Assembly (NCBI GenBank): GCA_035494735.1
Contig: DATJGS010000029.1
Span: 1 to 64,000 of the forward strand
DNA length: 64,000 nucleotides
Direction: 5' to 3'
Source: DATJGS01 sp035494735
Lineage (GTDB): Bacteria > Eisenbacteria > RBG-16-71-46
Each line of letters opens with the position of its first letter. Position 1 is the first letter of the stretch. The notes beneath the pieces are model-generated. The model saw nothing but the letters and a program-made list of their open reading frames with translations, was not told where the DNA came from and did no database searches. The translations under genes were made by a program, and so were the position numbers. Of the stretch, positions 26,260 to 39,242 are shown piece by piece.

Positions 26260-26777
26260 CTATGGCCCTTTCTTGGAGTTCATGGCCGCGACGCGTGCCG
26301 TCAGCCCAAGTTGCTCAAGCGCGGTTGCAAGGTGTGTCGCAGGCCAGACGCTGGCCTGACTTCCCTGGAACACCCGCAACGTCACATCGTCCCCCGCATC
26401 GAGCACGACGTAGAGGCCGAACACGCGATCAGCTCGGTCGCTGAATTGCACGCGCCACCGCTTGACTCCATTGCGGTCGGACGTTCGCGCGGCGACCGAG
26501 CGATCGTCGCGCAGCGCCCACAGGATGCTGCGGATCGACTCGGGGTCGCTAGTGTTCATCACAAGGCGGCTACCGGTTTGAAGCGGCGCCTTCGGATCGA
26601 TGAGGTATCTCACCTCGCATCGTCCCACCGACTTGAGCGCCGCCTCGAGTTTCATGCTGTCTGGTTCGCCGATTGCCTCATCGACCGTGTCTTCAAAGCT
26701 CTCATTCCAGGTGGGTCCGCTCGCACAGCCCGATAGCAGCAAGGCCAGAACGAGTACCACCCACTTCAGACTGCGCA

Positions 26778-26778
<1 letters not shown>
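26260..26778 (-). CDS. Small lipoprotein of unknown function
   Basis: A 172-aa protein with a lipoprotein signal (MRSLKWVVLVLALLLSGCASG; lipobox LLSGC). The mature part is about 150 aa, alpha/beta, with no motif I recognise. The ATG overlaps the stop of the glucosidase-DUF547 gene by one base (TGATG), so its translation is almost certainly coupled to that gene. It is presumably anchored on the periplasmic side and may work with the DUF547 domain. Composition is a little poorer in GC than the upstream gene. Confidence 0.75.
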
Positions 26779-30386
<3,608 letters not shown>

Positions 30387-30410
30387 GGCGCTCCCCCATC
30401 GGCCCTGGCG

Positions 30411-30431
30411 CCGCGCGGGGGCCCCGCGCGG
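30411..30431. repeat. 21-nt palindrome in the divergent promoter region
   Basis: CCGCGCGGGG and CCCCGCGCGG flank a single central G, between the divergent glucosidase and DUF5916 genes. It may be an operator or a cruciform-forming site. No clear TTGnnn/TAGnnT promoter is seen for either gene in this 223-nt gap. Confidence 0.4.
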
Positions 30432-30609
30432 TGTTCGACCGCAGCACTGTGCCCGACGCACGCCGCGGCGACAACCCCGAGACCCGGCGTTCGTCGTCCC
30501 GCCGGCCCTGGTCGTGCAACCCGGACCGCGGCCGCGGCGTAGGCGCTCATGTCCCGGCTCACCGGCCGGGCCCGACCTGTCGTTCGCGATTCACCGCTGG
30601 GATGCCGCC

Positions 30610-32907
30610 ATGCGCGACTCTCTCCTGTCGCTGGCCACAACGTTTGCCCTGAGCGCCGCGCTCATGCTCGCGGGGGCGCCACACGCGGCCGACGCCGCCA
30701 CGACCTATCGCGGCTCGGCACACGAGCTGAACTTCCAGATCCCGCGCGTGGCGCAGGGGCCGGTCGTGGACGGTTCGCTCGACGATGCGGTGTGGAGTCA
30801 GGCCGCGGTGCTCGACTCGTTCGTCCAGCGCGATCCACGCGAAGGCATGCGCGACACGCTCGGCACGCAGTGCCTCGTGATGTACGACGACCACGCGCTG
30901 TACGTGGGCTTTCGCTGCAAGGACCGGCCGCGCGACGTGCGCGCCACCATCACGAATCGCGACGCGATCGACGGCGACTGGGTGGGCATCGCGCTCGACA
31001 CGTATCACGATCAGCGAAAGTCGTACCTCTTCATCGCGAACCCGCGCGGCATCCAGACCGATGGCATCGACCAACTGGGCAGCGACACGGACCTGACGCC
31101 CGACTTCCTGTACACGTCGCACGGGCGCATGACGAGCGACGGCTACGAAGTCGAAATGGCGATTCCGTTCAAGAGCCTGCGCTTTCCGCCGCGCGACTCG
31201 CTCGTGTTCGGCGTCGATCCGGTCCGTCGCATCGACCGCGTCGCGTCGCAACTGTTCTGGGCGCCGATCACGCGCGACCGGAACACGTTCGCGGACCAGT
31301 TCGGCGTGATGCAGGGCATCGCCGGCGTCAGGCCCGGGCGCAACCTGCAGATCATCCCGAGCGTCACCGACACGCGCCTGAGCGAGCGCCAGGCCGACGG
31401 CTTCCACACCGACAACACGTCGCGCGTCGGCGCGAGCATCAAGTACGGGCTGACGAGCGGCACGACGGCCGACGTCGCGATCACGCCGGACTTCAGCCAG
31501 GTCGAGGCCGACGCCGGCGTGGTCGACATCAATCAGCGCTTCGCCATCTTCTTCCCGGAGAAGCGTCCGTTCTTCCTCGAGGGCAGCGAGATCTTCACGA
31601 CGCCGCTCAATCTCGTCTACACGCGGCGCATCGCCGATCCGCTGTACGGCGTGAAGGTGACGGGCAAGATGGGCGCGACGTCGGTCGGCGTGCTGCAGGC
31701 CGCGGACCGCAGCGACGGCGACCCGGTCGCGACGCTCCCCGATCGGCTGAACCCCTACCTCGACGACAACTCTGAGTACTCGATCGCGCGCTTCAAGCAG
31801 GATCTGTTCAAGAGTTCTTCGGTCGGCGTGCTGCTCGGCGAGCGGCGGCAGGACGAGTCGTACAACCGCGGCCTCGGGCTGGACGGGCGCTTCAACTTTC
31901 TCGATCACTACACGCTGTTGCTCCAGCGCGTCGAGAGTTGGGCGCGGCAGCGCGACCTGCGCCCCGCGCTCGCCAAGCTGTCGAGCGCCGACAGCGCGGC
32001 GCTCGATCCCTCGCTGCGCTCATTCGTCGGCGCACGCACCGAGGGCGACGCTTCGTACGGCCAGTTGAGCCGCGACACGAAGTCGCTGAGCCTCAACCTG
32101 ACCGCGCAGGACATTTCGCCGCTGTTCGCGGCGGACATGGGCTTCATCCCGCGCACGGACCAGATCGACTTCAGGGGCTCGGCGACCGCGCACTACTTCG
32201 GCGCGGAGAAGGCGTGGTGGACGGCGCTCCATCCGCACACGGTGTATGAGCGCACGTACGACCACCACGCGGATCGCCACGTCGGACGGCTGACGGACGA
32301 TGTCTGGAACGTCGACGTCGAGCTGGACCTGCCGCGCAACTCGTACTTCGGCGCGGGCGGCGACCGGTTCTTCACGTACTTCAACGGCCGCCAGTTCCCG
32401 GACCAGCAGGACGGCTACGTGTACGCCGGCTCGGCCATGTTCCAGGCGCTCAAGTGGAGCGGCTCGTTCGGTTGGGGCGACGAAGTGATCTTCGAGGAGA
32501 CCGCGCCCGGGAAGAGCATGCACGGGCAGATCGACCTCAATCCGCGCTTCAGCCCGCAGCTCGACGCCGATCTCACCGTGCTGGCTCGCTGGATCCGCCG
32601 CCGTGCCGACGACACGCACTTCGCCGACGTGGTGATTCCGCGACTGCGCGTCACGTATCAGGCGAGCAAGGAGCTTTCGTTCCGCGGCATCGCCGAGCTG
32701 ACGGCGAAGCGCGGGTACGACGCGCTCGGCGATCTCACCGCGCCGAGCCGGCATCTGTCGCTGGATTTCCTCGCCGGATACCAGACCGGACCCGGCACCG
32801 TGTTCTATCTGGGCTACGGATCGTTGCACGATGGTGCGACAAACGAGGCCATGGTCCCGACGACACGTAATGCCTTCGCAAAGATCAGCTATCTCTGGCA
32901 GATCTAG
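30610..32907 (+). CDS. DUF5916 outer-membrane protein with N-terminal CBM9-like domain
   Basis: A 765-aa exported protein. A signal peptide (SLLSLATTFALSAALMLAGAPHAADA) precedes a carbohydrate-binding family 9-like domain (about 40-230: PVVDGSLDDAVWSQAA, LYVGFRCKDRPRDV, DGYEVEMAIPFKSLRFP). The DUF5916 region follows (DFSQVEADAGVVDINQRFAIFFPEKRPFFLEGSEIF), a motif typical of this family, and then a long C-terminal part of amphipathic strands consistent with an outer-membrane beta-barrel, ending in an aromatic strand (FAKISYLWQI). It probably binds or passes glycans across the outer membrane. It is divergent from the glucosidase gene, which is consistent with joint glycan use. Confidence 0.85.
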   Translation: MRDSLLSLATTFALSAALMLAGAPHAADAATTYRGSAHELNFQIPRVAQGPVVDGSLDDAVWSQAAVLDSFVQRDPREGMRDTLGTQCLVMYDDHALYVGFRCKDRPRDVRATITNRDAIDGDWVGIALDTYHDQRKSYLFIANPRGIQTDGIDQLGSDTDLTPDFLYTSHGRMTSDGYEVEMAIPFKSLRFPPRDSLVFGVDPVRRIDRVASQLFWAPITRDRNTFADQFGVMQGIAGVRPGRNLQIIPSVTDTRLSERQADGFHTDNTSRVGASIKYGLTSGTTADVAITPDFSQVEADAGVVDINQRFAIFFPEKRPFFLEGSEIFTTPLNLVYTRRIADPLYGVKVTGKMGATSVGVLQAADRSDGDPVATLPDRLNPYLDDNSEYSIARFKQDLFKSSSVGVLLGERRQDESYNRGLGLDGRFNFLDHYTLLLQRVESWARQRDLRPALAKLSSADSAALDPSLRSFVGARTEGDASYGQLSRDTKSLSLNLTAQDISPLFAADMGFIPRTDQIDFRGSATAHYFGAEKAWWTALHPHTVYERTYDHHADRHVGRLTDDVWNVDVELDLPRNSYFGAGGDRFFTYFNGRQFPDQQDGYVYAGSAMFQALKWSGSFGWGDEVIFEETAPGKSMHGQIDLNPRFSPQLDADLTVLARWIRRRADDTHFADVVIPRLRVTYQASKELSFRGIAELTAKRGYDALGDLTAPSRHLSLDFLAGYQTGPGTVFYLGYGSLHDGATNEAMVPTTRNAFAKISYLWQI

Positions 32908-32930
32908 ATCGCGCGTCGCGCGAGAGTGAA

Positions 32931-32949
32931 CCGCGCGGCGACCGCGCGG
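32931..32949. terminator. Short GC-rich hairpin after the DUF5916 gene
   Basis: Two CCGCGCGG arms (32931-32938 and 32942-32949) with a 3-nt loop lie 24 nt after the stop. There is no T-run. The remaining part of the 257-nt gap holds a TAGTCT -10-like box (33047-33052) for the VOC gene with a weak -35. Confidence 0.35.
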
Positions 32950-33164
32950 GGCGCGGCCGAGATCAGCCCCGACGAGCGCCGTGTTACGCCTCACCGGCGC
33001 GACTCGACGCGGCAGGTTTCTATGGCTCTCGGGTTGGCCCTCGCGCTAGTCTGCCTTCGACCCCGCACGGCGCCGGAGCTACGGATGCCCGGCCTCAATC
33101 GAGTACATCGCAAGGAAGCGCCACGCCGCGTCGACAATCACCACGGCCGCGGCAGGAGACTCAT

Positions 33165-33653
33165 ATGGCGAACGTGAAGCCGATCCCCGAAGGGTTCCAT
33201 TCGATCACGCCGTCGCTCGTCGTGAAGGACGCGAAGAAGGCGATCGAGTTCTACAAGACCGCGCTCGGCGCGACCGAGAAGGGCGGCCCGATGCTCGGGC
33301 CCGACGGCAAGGTGATGCACGCCGAGCTGAAGATCGGAAACTCGATCATCTTCATCGGCGAGGAGAGCCTCGAGATGGGCGCGAAGTCCCCGCAGACGCT
33401 GGGCGGCTCGCCGGGCGCACTGAACATCTACACCGAGGACGTGGACGCGCTCTTCAAGCGCGCGATCGCCGCCGGCGCCACGGCGACGATGCCCGTCGCC
33501 GATCAGTTCTGGGGCGATCGCTACGGTCAGCTCACCGACCCGTTCGGTCACCGGTGGGGCATCGGGACGCACAAGGAAGACCTGACGGAAGCCCAGATGA
33601 TGGTCCGCATGAAGGAGTTCTTCGCGCAGATGGCGGGCGCGGAAAAGAAGTAG
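33165..33653 (+). CDS. VOC (glyoxalase/PhnB-like) family protein
   Basis: A 162-aa protein of the vicinal-oxygen-chelate fold, PhnB-like subgroup. It shows SITPSLVVKDAKKAIEFYKTALGA at the start, FIGEESLEMG and NIYTEDVDALFKRAIAAGA in the centre, and the final strand DRYGQLTDPFGHRWGIGTH. Candidate metal ligands are His (MHAEL) and Glu/His of the last strands. The family includes dioxygenases, epimerases and resistance proteins, and the reaction cannot be read from sequence. AGGAG lies 6 nt before the ATG. A strong hairpin follows at 33684-33711. Confidence 0.88.
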   Translation: MANVKPIPEGFHSITPSLVVKDAKKAIEFYKTALGATEKGGPMLGPDGKVMHAELKIGNSIIFIGEESLEMGAKSPQTLGGSPGALNIYTEDVDALFKRAIAAGATATMPVADQFWGDRYGQLTDPFGHRWGIGTHKEDLTEAQMMVRMKEFFAQMAGAEKK

Positions 33654-33683
33654 CGCGTTCCGTCGGCACCAGTCGAAGCGCGT

Positions 33684-33711
33684 GCGGCTCCGGTCAAAAG
33701 ATCGGAGCCGC
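33684..33711 (+). terminator. Terminator hairpin after the VOC gene
   Basis: A 12-bp stem (9 GC-rich pairs plus GTC/GAT with one G-U) closes an AAAA loop. The downstream sequence is only mildly T-rich (TCTCGC), so termination may be partial before the phospholipase D-like gene. Confidence 0.55.
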
Positions 33712-33738
33712 TCTCGCAATCCATCCAGGAGTCCCTCG

Positions 33739-35067
33739 ATGAGAGCCCCCGCCGTGCTGCGTGTTGTTGTGCTGTCGACGCTGGCTGTCGCGCTTGTGCT
33801 GGCGGTTGCGCTGCCGCTGCGCGCGGCGGGCCCCGGCGCCGGCGCCGCGTCATCGGCATCTCCCATCGAGCTCGTCGAGACGCGGCCCGTCGAGTCGACG
33901 CTCGGCAATCCCGAGCTGCGTCAGGCGCACGATGTGTGGCTCGAGATGATCCGCGGCGCGAAGAAGAGCCTCGATTTCGAGGAGTTCTACTGCTCGACCT
34001 GGCCGAACGAGCCGCTCGAAGATGTGTTGTCCGCGATCGGTGACGCCGCCAAGCGCGGCGTGCGCGTGCGCCTGATCCTCGACGCGAACATGCACAAGAC
34101 GTATCCGCTGCCCGGCGATTCGCTCGGCAAGCTCGCGAACATCCAGGTGCGCATCCTCGACATGAAGCCGCACGGCGGCGGCGTGCAGCATTCGAAATAC
34201 TTCATCGTCGACGACGAGCAGATCTACCTCGGCAGCCAGAACATGGACTGGCGCTCGCTCAAGCACATTCACGAGCTTGGCGTGCGGATCGCGAATCCGC
34301 AGGTCGTCGCAGCGTTCCGCCCCGTGTACGACCTTGATTGGGCGACGGCGGGTGGAGAGCCCGCGCCGGCGGTGGCGCCGACGCCTTCCTTGCCGATCCA
34401 CGTGAAGTCTCGTGAGGAAATCACGGAGCAAGCGGAGCGCAAAGGCGCGGGCACCGGCGTCGACGTTGGCGTCACCGTATGGCCCAGCTACAGCCCGCAC
34501 GGCTTCATCCCCGACTCGACGCTGTGGGACGAGCCCGCGATCGTGCGCCTGCTCGACTCCGCGAAGCACGACGTGATGGTGCAGGTGCTGACGTACGGCA
34601 TTGGAGATCGCAACGGCCGCGACAGCACGCTGGATCAGGCGCTGCGCCGCGCCGCGGGCCGCGGCGTGCGCGTGCGCCTCATCGTGTCGGACTGGGAGAA
34701 GGGCGCGAGCGGCATGGCGGCGCTGCAGGCGTTGGGCGGCGTGCCGAATGTGTCGATCAAGCTCTCAACCGTGCCCGAGTGGAGCGGCGGCTACATCCCG
34801 TTCGCGCGCGTCGAGCACTGCAAGTACGCGGCGGTCGACTCGAGCGCCGTGTGGATCGGCACCAGCAACTGGGAACGCGGCTACTTCTGGGGCACGCGCA
34901 ACATCGCGGTGACGCTCGAGAGCAAGCGGCTCACGCTACAGGCGCGGCGCGTGTTCGAAGCGAGCTGGAACGCGCCCGGCGCGGAGGCGCTGAAGCTCGA
35001 CGCGACGTATGCGCCGAAGCAGAGAGGCGATCAGGGACCGGCGGGAGTGAAGAAGTACGGGGGGTAA
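33739..35067 (+). CDS. Exported phospholipase D-like protein with two HKD motifs
   Basis: A 442-aa PLD-superfamily protein with a signal peptide (MRAPAVLRVVVLSTLAVALVL). The first catalytic motif is HSKYFIVD with GSQN; the second is HCKYAAVD with GTSN. Both HxKx4D motifs are intact, so a pseudo-dimeric active site is expected. Family reactions include phospholipid hydrolysis, cardiolipin synthesis and endonuclease activity; export to the periplasm favours lipid or envelope substrates. The start is set by the signal peptide and AGGAG 7 nt upstream. Confidence 0.87.
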   Translation: MRAPAVLRVVVLSTLAVALVLAVALPLRAAGPGAGAASSASPIELVETRPVESTLGNPELRQAHDVWLEMIRGAKKSLDFEEFYCSTWPNEPLEDVLSAIGDAAKRGVRVRLILDANMHKTYPLPGDSLGKLANIQVRILDMKPHGGGVQHSKYFIVDDEQIYLGSQNMDWRSLKHIHELGVRIANPQVVAAFRPVYDLDWATAGGEPAPAVAPTPSLPIHVKSREEITEQAERKGAGTGVDVGVTVWPSYSPHGFIPDSTLWDEPAIVRLLDSAKHDVMVQVLTYGIGDRNGRDSTLDQALRRAAGRGVRVRLIVSDWEKGASGMAALQALGGVPNVSIKLSTVPEWSGGYIPFARVEHCKYAAVDSSAVWIGTSNWERGYFWGTRNIAVTLESKRLTLQARRVFEASWNAPGAEALKLDATYAPKQRGDQGPAGVKKYGG

Positions 35068-35094
35068 AGAGCTATCTGTTTCTCCGTAGCTTGG

Positions 35095-35394
35095 TCATCT
35101 CTGGCCGCTTGCCGATGTGTCGCCGGCGCTCACCTGCTGGCGCATTCGCGCCTCCGCATAAGCACGGTCCGGCTCCGTCAGGTCGCCCCACTTCACGAGT
35201 CGCTGGAGAAATCGTGCAGACGGCGTACCGTCCTCCCGGCGCTCACCAATCAGGTCGTACACGGGATCCCACATCACACGATCTCCTACAGCAAATCCCC
35301 CGCCGGCCATCGTGAAGCGCACCCGGTGTACAGTCCCGTCCGCTTCAATACTAATGAATTCACTATCCCATCCGATCAAATTACCAATTATCAC
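35095..35394 (-). CDS. Small hypothetical protein (99 aa), lower GC
   Basis: A 99-aa protein starting at a GTG with a strong GGAGG 7 nt upstream. It opens with beta strands (IIGNLIGWDSEFISIEADGTVHRVRF) and a GDRVMWDPVYDLIG turn, then a helical C-terminus (RAYAEARMRQQVSAGD). It has no TM or signal peptide and no family I recognise. The N-terminal codons and the upstream flank are distinctly A/T-rich for this genome, as in the genes at 25478-26161. It is convergent with the PLD-like gene, 27 nt apart. Confidence 0.6.
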   Translation of the reverse strand: MIIGNLIGWDSEFISIEADGTVHRVRFTMAGGGFAVGDRVMWDPVYDLIGERREDGTPSARFLQRLVKWGDLTEPDRAYAEARMRQQVSAGDTSASGQR

Positions 35395-35470
35395 AAGCCC
35401 TCCTTTTCAGGTATGGCCTGAGACTACGGACGGGCGGTCTCGAGTGTCAAGGCAGTGGTTGATACAAGCC

Positions 35471-37297
35471 CTACTTCAGCCCCAGCTCCTTCAGCGCCTG
35501 CGGATCGATCGCGCTCGGCGCGCCGTCCATCAGGCTCGTCGCGCTCGCGGTCTTGGGGAATGCGATCGTGTCGCGGATGTTGTCGCGGCCGCTCAGGAGC
35601 ATGACGATGCGATCGAGGCCCATACCGATGCCGCCGTGCGGCGGTGACGCATAGCGGTACGCGTCGATCAGGAAGCCGAACTTCTCGCGCGCTTCCTCGG
35701 CGGTGAACCCGACCACCTTCATCACGCGCTCCTGGATGTCGGGGCGATGGATGCGGATCGAGCCGGAGCCGAGTTCGTTGCCGTTCAGCACGACGTCGTA
35801 GAGCTGCGCGTACACGTTGCCGGGGTCGGTCTCGAGCTTCTCGAGATGCTCGGGGTTCGGCATCGTGAACATGTGGTGCCGCGCGTCCCAGCCCTTGCGA
35901 TCGGGATTCCACTCGAACAGCGGAAACTCGCGCACCCACAGGAACGCCCAGTCGTGAGCGGGCAGATCGTTGCCGCGCTGCGGCGCCTTCAGGAGCGGCT
36001 GGCCGAGCTGCGTGCGCAGCACGCCGAGCGCCTTCAGCGTCTTCTCCCAGGGGCCCGACGTGAACACGACCGCGTCGCCGAGCTTCGCGCCCGCGGCGTC
36101 GAGGAATTCGTCGAGCAACGTGTCAGGGAAGATCACCTTCTGCTTCTCGCGCTCGTTCTCGAGCACCTTGAAGAAGCTGAGGCCCCCGCCGCCCGCTTCC
36201 TTCACGACGTCTTCAAACTTGCGCAGCTGCGTGCCCGAGATCTCGGCGCCCTGCGGGATCGTGAGCGCGACGCCCACGCCGCCTTCGGCCTTCGCGCCGT
36301 TCGCGACCACGTTGCGCGGCGAGCGCGCGAGAATCTGCGTGACGTCGCGGAACTCGAGCCCGAAGCGCGTGTCCGGCTTGTCCGAGCCGAAGCGCAGCAT
36401 CGCTTCGCGGAACGTGAGCCGCGGGAACGGCGTCACGATGTCGACGCCGAGGCACTCCTTCCAGATCGCGGCATACATGCCCTCCACCACCGCGAACACT
36501 TCGTCCTCGGTGACGAAGCTCATCTCGAGATCGATCTGCGTGTGCTCGGGCTGGCGGTCGGCGCGCAGGTCTTCGTCGCGCAGACAACGTGCGATCTGGA
36601 AGTAGCGATCCATGCCCGAGATCATCAGCGTCTGCTTGTAGAGCTGCGGGCTCTGCGGCAGCGCGTAGAACTTGCCGGGATGCACGCGGCTCGGCACGAC
36701 GTAGTCGCGCGCGCCCTCGGGCGTGGGCTTCACGAGCAGCGGCGTCTCGATCTCGAGGAAGCTCTGACCCGACAGATACGCGCGCGCGGACTGCATCACG
36801 CGATGGCGCAGCGCGAGCACGCTCGACAGCTCGGGCCGGCGCAGATCGAGAAAGCGATAGCGCAGGCGCAGATCTTCGCTCGCCAGGTGCGTGTCGTCGT
36901 TGACCTGGAACGGCAGCGGGTCGGACGACGACAGAATCTTCAGCTCGCGCGCTTCGACTTCGATCTCGCCGGTCGCGAGGTCGGGGTTCAGCGAGTCGGC
37001 GGGGCGATGACTGACCAGGCCCTTCACCGCGATCACCCACTCGTTGCCGATCGCCGTGGCGCGCTCCAGGAGCGCCGCGCCGCCGATCTCGGGGCGGAAC
37101 ACGACCTGCGTCAGCCCATAGCGATCGCGCAGATCCACGAACAGCACGCCGCCATGGTCGCGCGCGCGGTGCAGCCAGCCCATGAGCGTGACGCTGCGCC
37201 CGGAATCGACGCCGCGCAGCTCGCCGCACGTGTGCGTGCGCCGCCAGTCGCCGAGGCCTTCGAGGGTCGGTTCGTTCGTTTCGGTCGAGTGCGTCAT
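35471..37297 (-). CDS. aspS: Aspartyl-tRNA synthetase
   Basis: A 608-aa class IIb synthetase of bacterial type. It has an N-terminal OB fold (VTLMGWLHRARDHGGVLFVDLRDRYG), a flipping-loop region, motif 2 (CLRDEDLRADRQPEHTQID), a bacterial GAD insertion (about 290-420), and motif 3 (GIGMGLDRIVML) near the C-terminus. It charges tRNA-Asp. Discriminating versus non-discriminating (Asp/Asn) behaviour cannot be settled here. The gene is last in a vanZ-hisS-aspS unit, 34 nt after hisS. Confidence 0.96.
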   Translation of the reverse strand: MTHSTETNEPTLEGLGDWRRTHTCGELRGVDSGRSVTLMGWLHRARDHGGVLFVDLRDRYGLTQVVFRPEIGGAALLERATAIGNEWVIAVKGLVSHRPADSLNPDLATGEIEVEARELKILSSSDPLPFQVNDDTHLASEDLRLRYRFLDLRRPELSSVLALRHRVMQSARAYLSGQSFLEIETPLLVKPTPEGARDYVVPSRVHPGKFYALPQSPQLYKQTLMISGMDRYFQIARCLRDEDLRADRQPEHTQIDLEMSFVTEDEVFAVVEGMYAAIWKECLGVDIVTPFPRLTFREAMLRFGSDKPDTRFGLEFRDVTQILARSPRNVVANGAKAEGGVGVALTIPQGAEISGTQLRKFEDVVKEAGGGGLSFFKVLENEREKQKVIFPDTLLDEFLDAAGAKLGDAVVFTSGPWEKTLKALGVLRTQLGQPLLKAPQRGNDLPAHDWAFLWVREFPLFEWNPDRKGWDARHHMFTMPNPEHLEKLETDPGNVYAQLYDVVLNGNELGSGSIRIHRPDIQERVMKVVGFTAEEAREKFGFLIDAYRYASPPHGGIGMGLDRIVMLLSGRDNIRDTIAFPKTASATSLMDGAPSAIDPQALKELGLK

Positions 37298-37331
37298 TGG
37301 TTCCCGGAGTTGGAGTTCATCAGCGCGCCGC

Positions 37332-38636
37332 TCACACGCGCGCGGCCGGCCGTGCCAGCCGTTCGCGCAAGTGCGCGACGAGGCCGGCCCGCGGCAGCGT
37401 TGTCTGATCGCCGTTCGTCAGATCCTTCACCATCACGTCGCCGCGCTTCCATTCGTCTTCGCCGAGGATCACGACGAGCGTCGCGCCCGCCTTGTCGGCG
37501 GCCTTCATCTGCGCGCCCATGCCGCGCGCTTCGAGATCGGTGTCGACGCGGAACTCGCGGCGCAGTTCGCGTACGAGCGTGAGCGCGGCGTCGCGCGTCG
37601 CGTCCATCGCCGCGATGTAGACCGTCCGCTGAAGCTCCGGCATTCCCGCGCCGCGCTCTTCCAACACGAGCACGACGCGATCGAGCCCGATCGAGAAGCC
37701 GACGCCCGGCGTGGCCGGGCCGCCCAGTTCCTGGATCAGGCCGTCGTAGCGACCGCCGCCGCCCAGCGCACTCTGCGCGCCGAGCGTCTTATCGTGCACT
37801 TCGAATGCGGTACGCGTGTAGTAGTCGAGCCCGCGCACGAGCCCGTGGTCGACCTCGTGCGCGATGCCGAGCGCCGTGAGCCCGGCGAGCACGCTCTGCC
37901 AGTGCTCGCGGCTCTCGGCGTCGAGCACGTCGAGCATGCGCGGCATGGCGGACGGCGCGCTCCCGCCCCACTCACCGCGCAGGAGCACCAGATCGTCCGG
38001 ATCCTTCGTGTCGAGCACGCGCAGCGGATTCTGCACGAGTCGCGTCTGCGAATCGGCGCTGAGGCGATCCTGCACCGGGCGCAGCCATTCGCGGAGCTTG
38101 TCGCCGTACGCGCGCCGCGACTCCGGCGTGCCCACGCTGTTCACCGCCACCGTGAGATCGCGAAAGCTCCACGCCTCGAACAGGTCGACGAACAGCGCGA
38201 TCATCTCCACGTCCGCGCCCGGCGCGGCGCTGCCGATCAGCTCGGCGCCGATCTGATAGAACTGGCGATAGCGTCCCTTCTGCGGACGCCCGTAGCGGAA
38301 CATCGGCCCCGCGTACCACAGGCGGTGGATGCGCGCCTGGCCGCCGAGCCCGCGCTCGAGATACGCGCGGCACACGCCGGCGGTGCACTCGGGGCGCAAC
38401 GCGAGATCGCGCTCGCCGAGGTCGGTGAAGCGGTACATCTCCTTCTGGACGACATCGCTCGATTCGCCGGACGAGCGCGCGAACAGCTCGTAGTCCTCGA
38501 AGATGGGCGTGCGGATCTCGCCGTAGCCGTAGCGCTCCATCACCTCGCGCGAACGCGCCTCGACCCACTGCCAGCGCGTGGTGTCCGCGGGCAGAAGGTC
38601 GCGCGTGCCGCGCGGAGCCTGGTGTTTGGGCGCCAT
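37332..38636 (-). CDS. hisS: Histidyl-tRNA synthetase
   Basis: A 434-aa class IIa synthetase. N-terminal PRGTRDLLPADTTRWQWVE, motif 2 (LRPECTAGVCRAYLE, MFRYGRPQKGRYRQFYQIG), the histidine-specific loops LVRGLDYYTRTAFEV and GGGGRYDGL, motif 3 (GVGFSIGLDRVVLVL) and a C-terminal anticodon-binding domain are all present. The hisS-aspS pair is a widespread arrangement. The gene starts 10 nt after the VanZ-like gene. Confidence 0.96.
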   Translation of the reverse strand: MAPKHQAPRGTRDLLPADTTRWQWVEARSREVMERYGYGEIRTPIFEDYELFARSSGESSDVVQKEMYRFTDLGERDLALRPECTAGVCRAYLERGLGGQARIHRLWYAGPMFRYGRPQKGRYRQFYQIGAELIGSAAPGADVEMIALFVDLFEAWSFRDLTVAVNSVGTPESRRAYGDKLREWLRPVQDRLSADSQTRLVQNPLRVLDTKDPDDLVLLRGEWGGSAPSAMPRMLDVLDAESREHWQSVLAGLTALGIAHEVDHGLVRGLDYYTRTAFEVHDKTLGAQSALGGGGRYDGLIQELGGPATPGVGFSIGLDRVVLVLEERGAGMPELQRTVYIAAMDATRDAALTLVRELRREFRVDTDLEARGMGAQMKAADKAGATLVVILGEDEWKRGDVMVKDLTNGDQTTLPRAGLVAHLRERLARPAARV

Positions 38637-38646
38637 GAAGTCCTCT

Positions 38647-39111
38647 CTAGTCGCGGGCCACGAGCAGCGCGACCATCTGCGCCAGGATCACGCCCGCCGA
38701 GTCGGCGATGAAGTCGTACACGCTCGACTCGCGACCGGGCACGAAACTCTGGAAGTACTCGTCGAACGCCCCGAACGCGGCGCCGGCGAAGATCGCGATC
38801 AGGGTGGCGAGCACGATACGCCGCGCCGGCAGCGTGTCGCGAAACGCCCGCCCCAGCAGCCAGCCGAACCCGCCGTACTCGGCGAGATGGTAGAACTTGT
38901 CCGCGCCCTGCCAGTTGATCGGCGGCTTCAGATTCGGCTGCGCGCTGAGCGTCAGGATGACGGTGATGTACAGCAACACGGGCAGCCAGTCGCGCAAGAA
39001 CAACTGAAACGACGACCGCCGCGCCCGCTCCGCCAATCCCGCCTCCTTGGAGTCGCGCATCCCGCGCATCCCGCGCGCCCCGCACGCGCCGACCCCGCGC
39101 CGGCCCGCCAT
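38647..39111 (-). CDS. VanZ-like membrane protein
   Basis: Up to 154 aa with four TM helices. VanZ-family signatures are KFYHLAEYGGFGWLLGRAF and FGAFDEYFQSFVPGRESSVYDFIADSAGV. The function of non-VanA-cluster VanZ proteins is unsettled; a role in envelope lipid or antibiotic response is assumed. Start choice is unsure: 39111 or the in-frame ATG a few codons later (MRDSKEAG). A TATCCT -10-like box (39133-39138) lies 22 nt upstream of the first ATG. It heads the unit with hisS and aspS. Confidence 0.8.
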   Translation of the reverse strand: MAGRRGVGACGARGMRGMRDSKEAGLAERARRSSFQLFLRDWLPVLLYITVILTLSAQPNLKPPINWQGADKFYHLAEYGGFGWLLGRAFRDTLPARRIVLATLIAIFAGAAFGAFDEYFQSFVPGRESSVYDFIADSAGVILAQMVALLVARD

Positions 39112-39181
39112 TCACGCGTGAAAAGAGCGCGCAGGATAGCACGCGCCCGGCGACCGCGTGGAACGGTGCGCCCCGGAACGC

Positions 39182-39214
39182 GACGCGGCGCCGGCAGAGC
39201 GCCGGCGCCGCGTC
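39182..39214 (-). terminator. Strong hairpin after the cupin gene
   Basis: A perfect 14-bp GC-rich stem (39182-39195 with 39201-39214) and 5-nt loop, about 30 nt after the cupin stop. No T-run follows on the minus strand. Confidence 0.6.
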
Positions 39215-39242
39215 ATCACTGCCCGGGATGCGGGCGGCGCCG

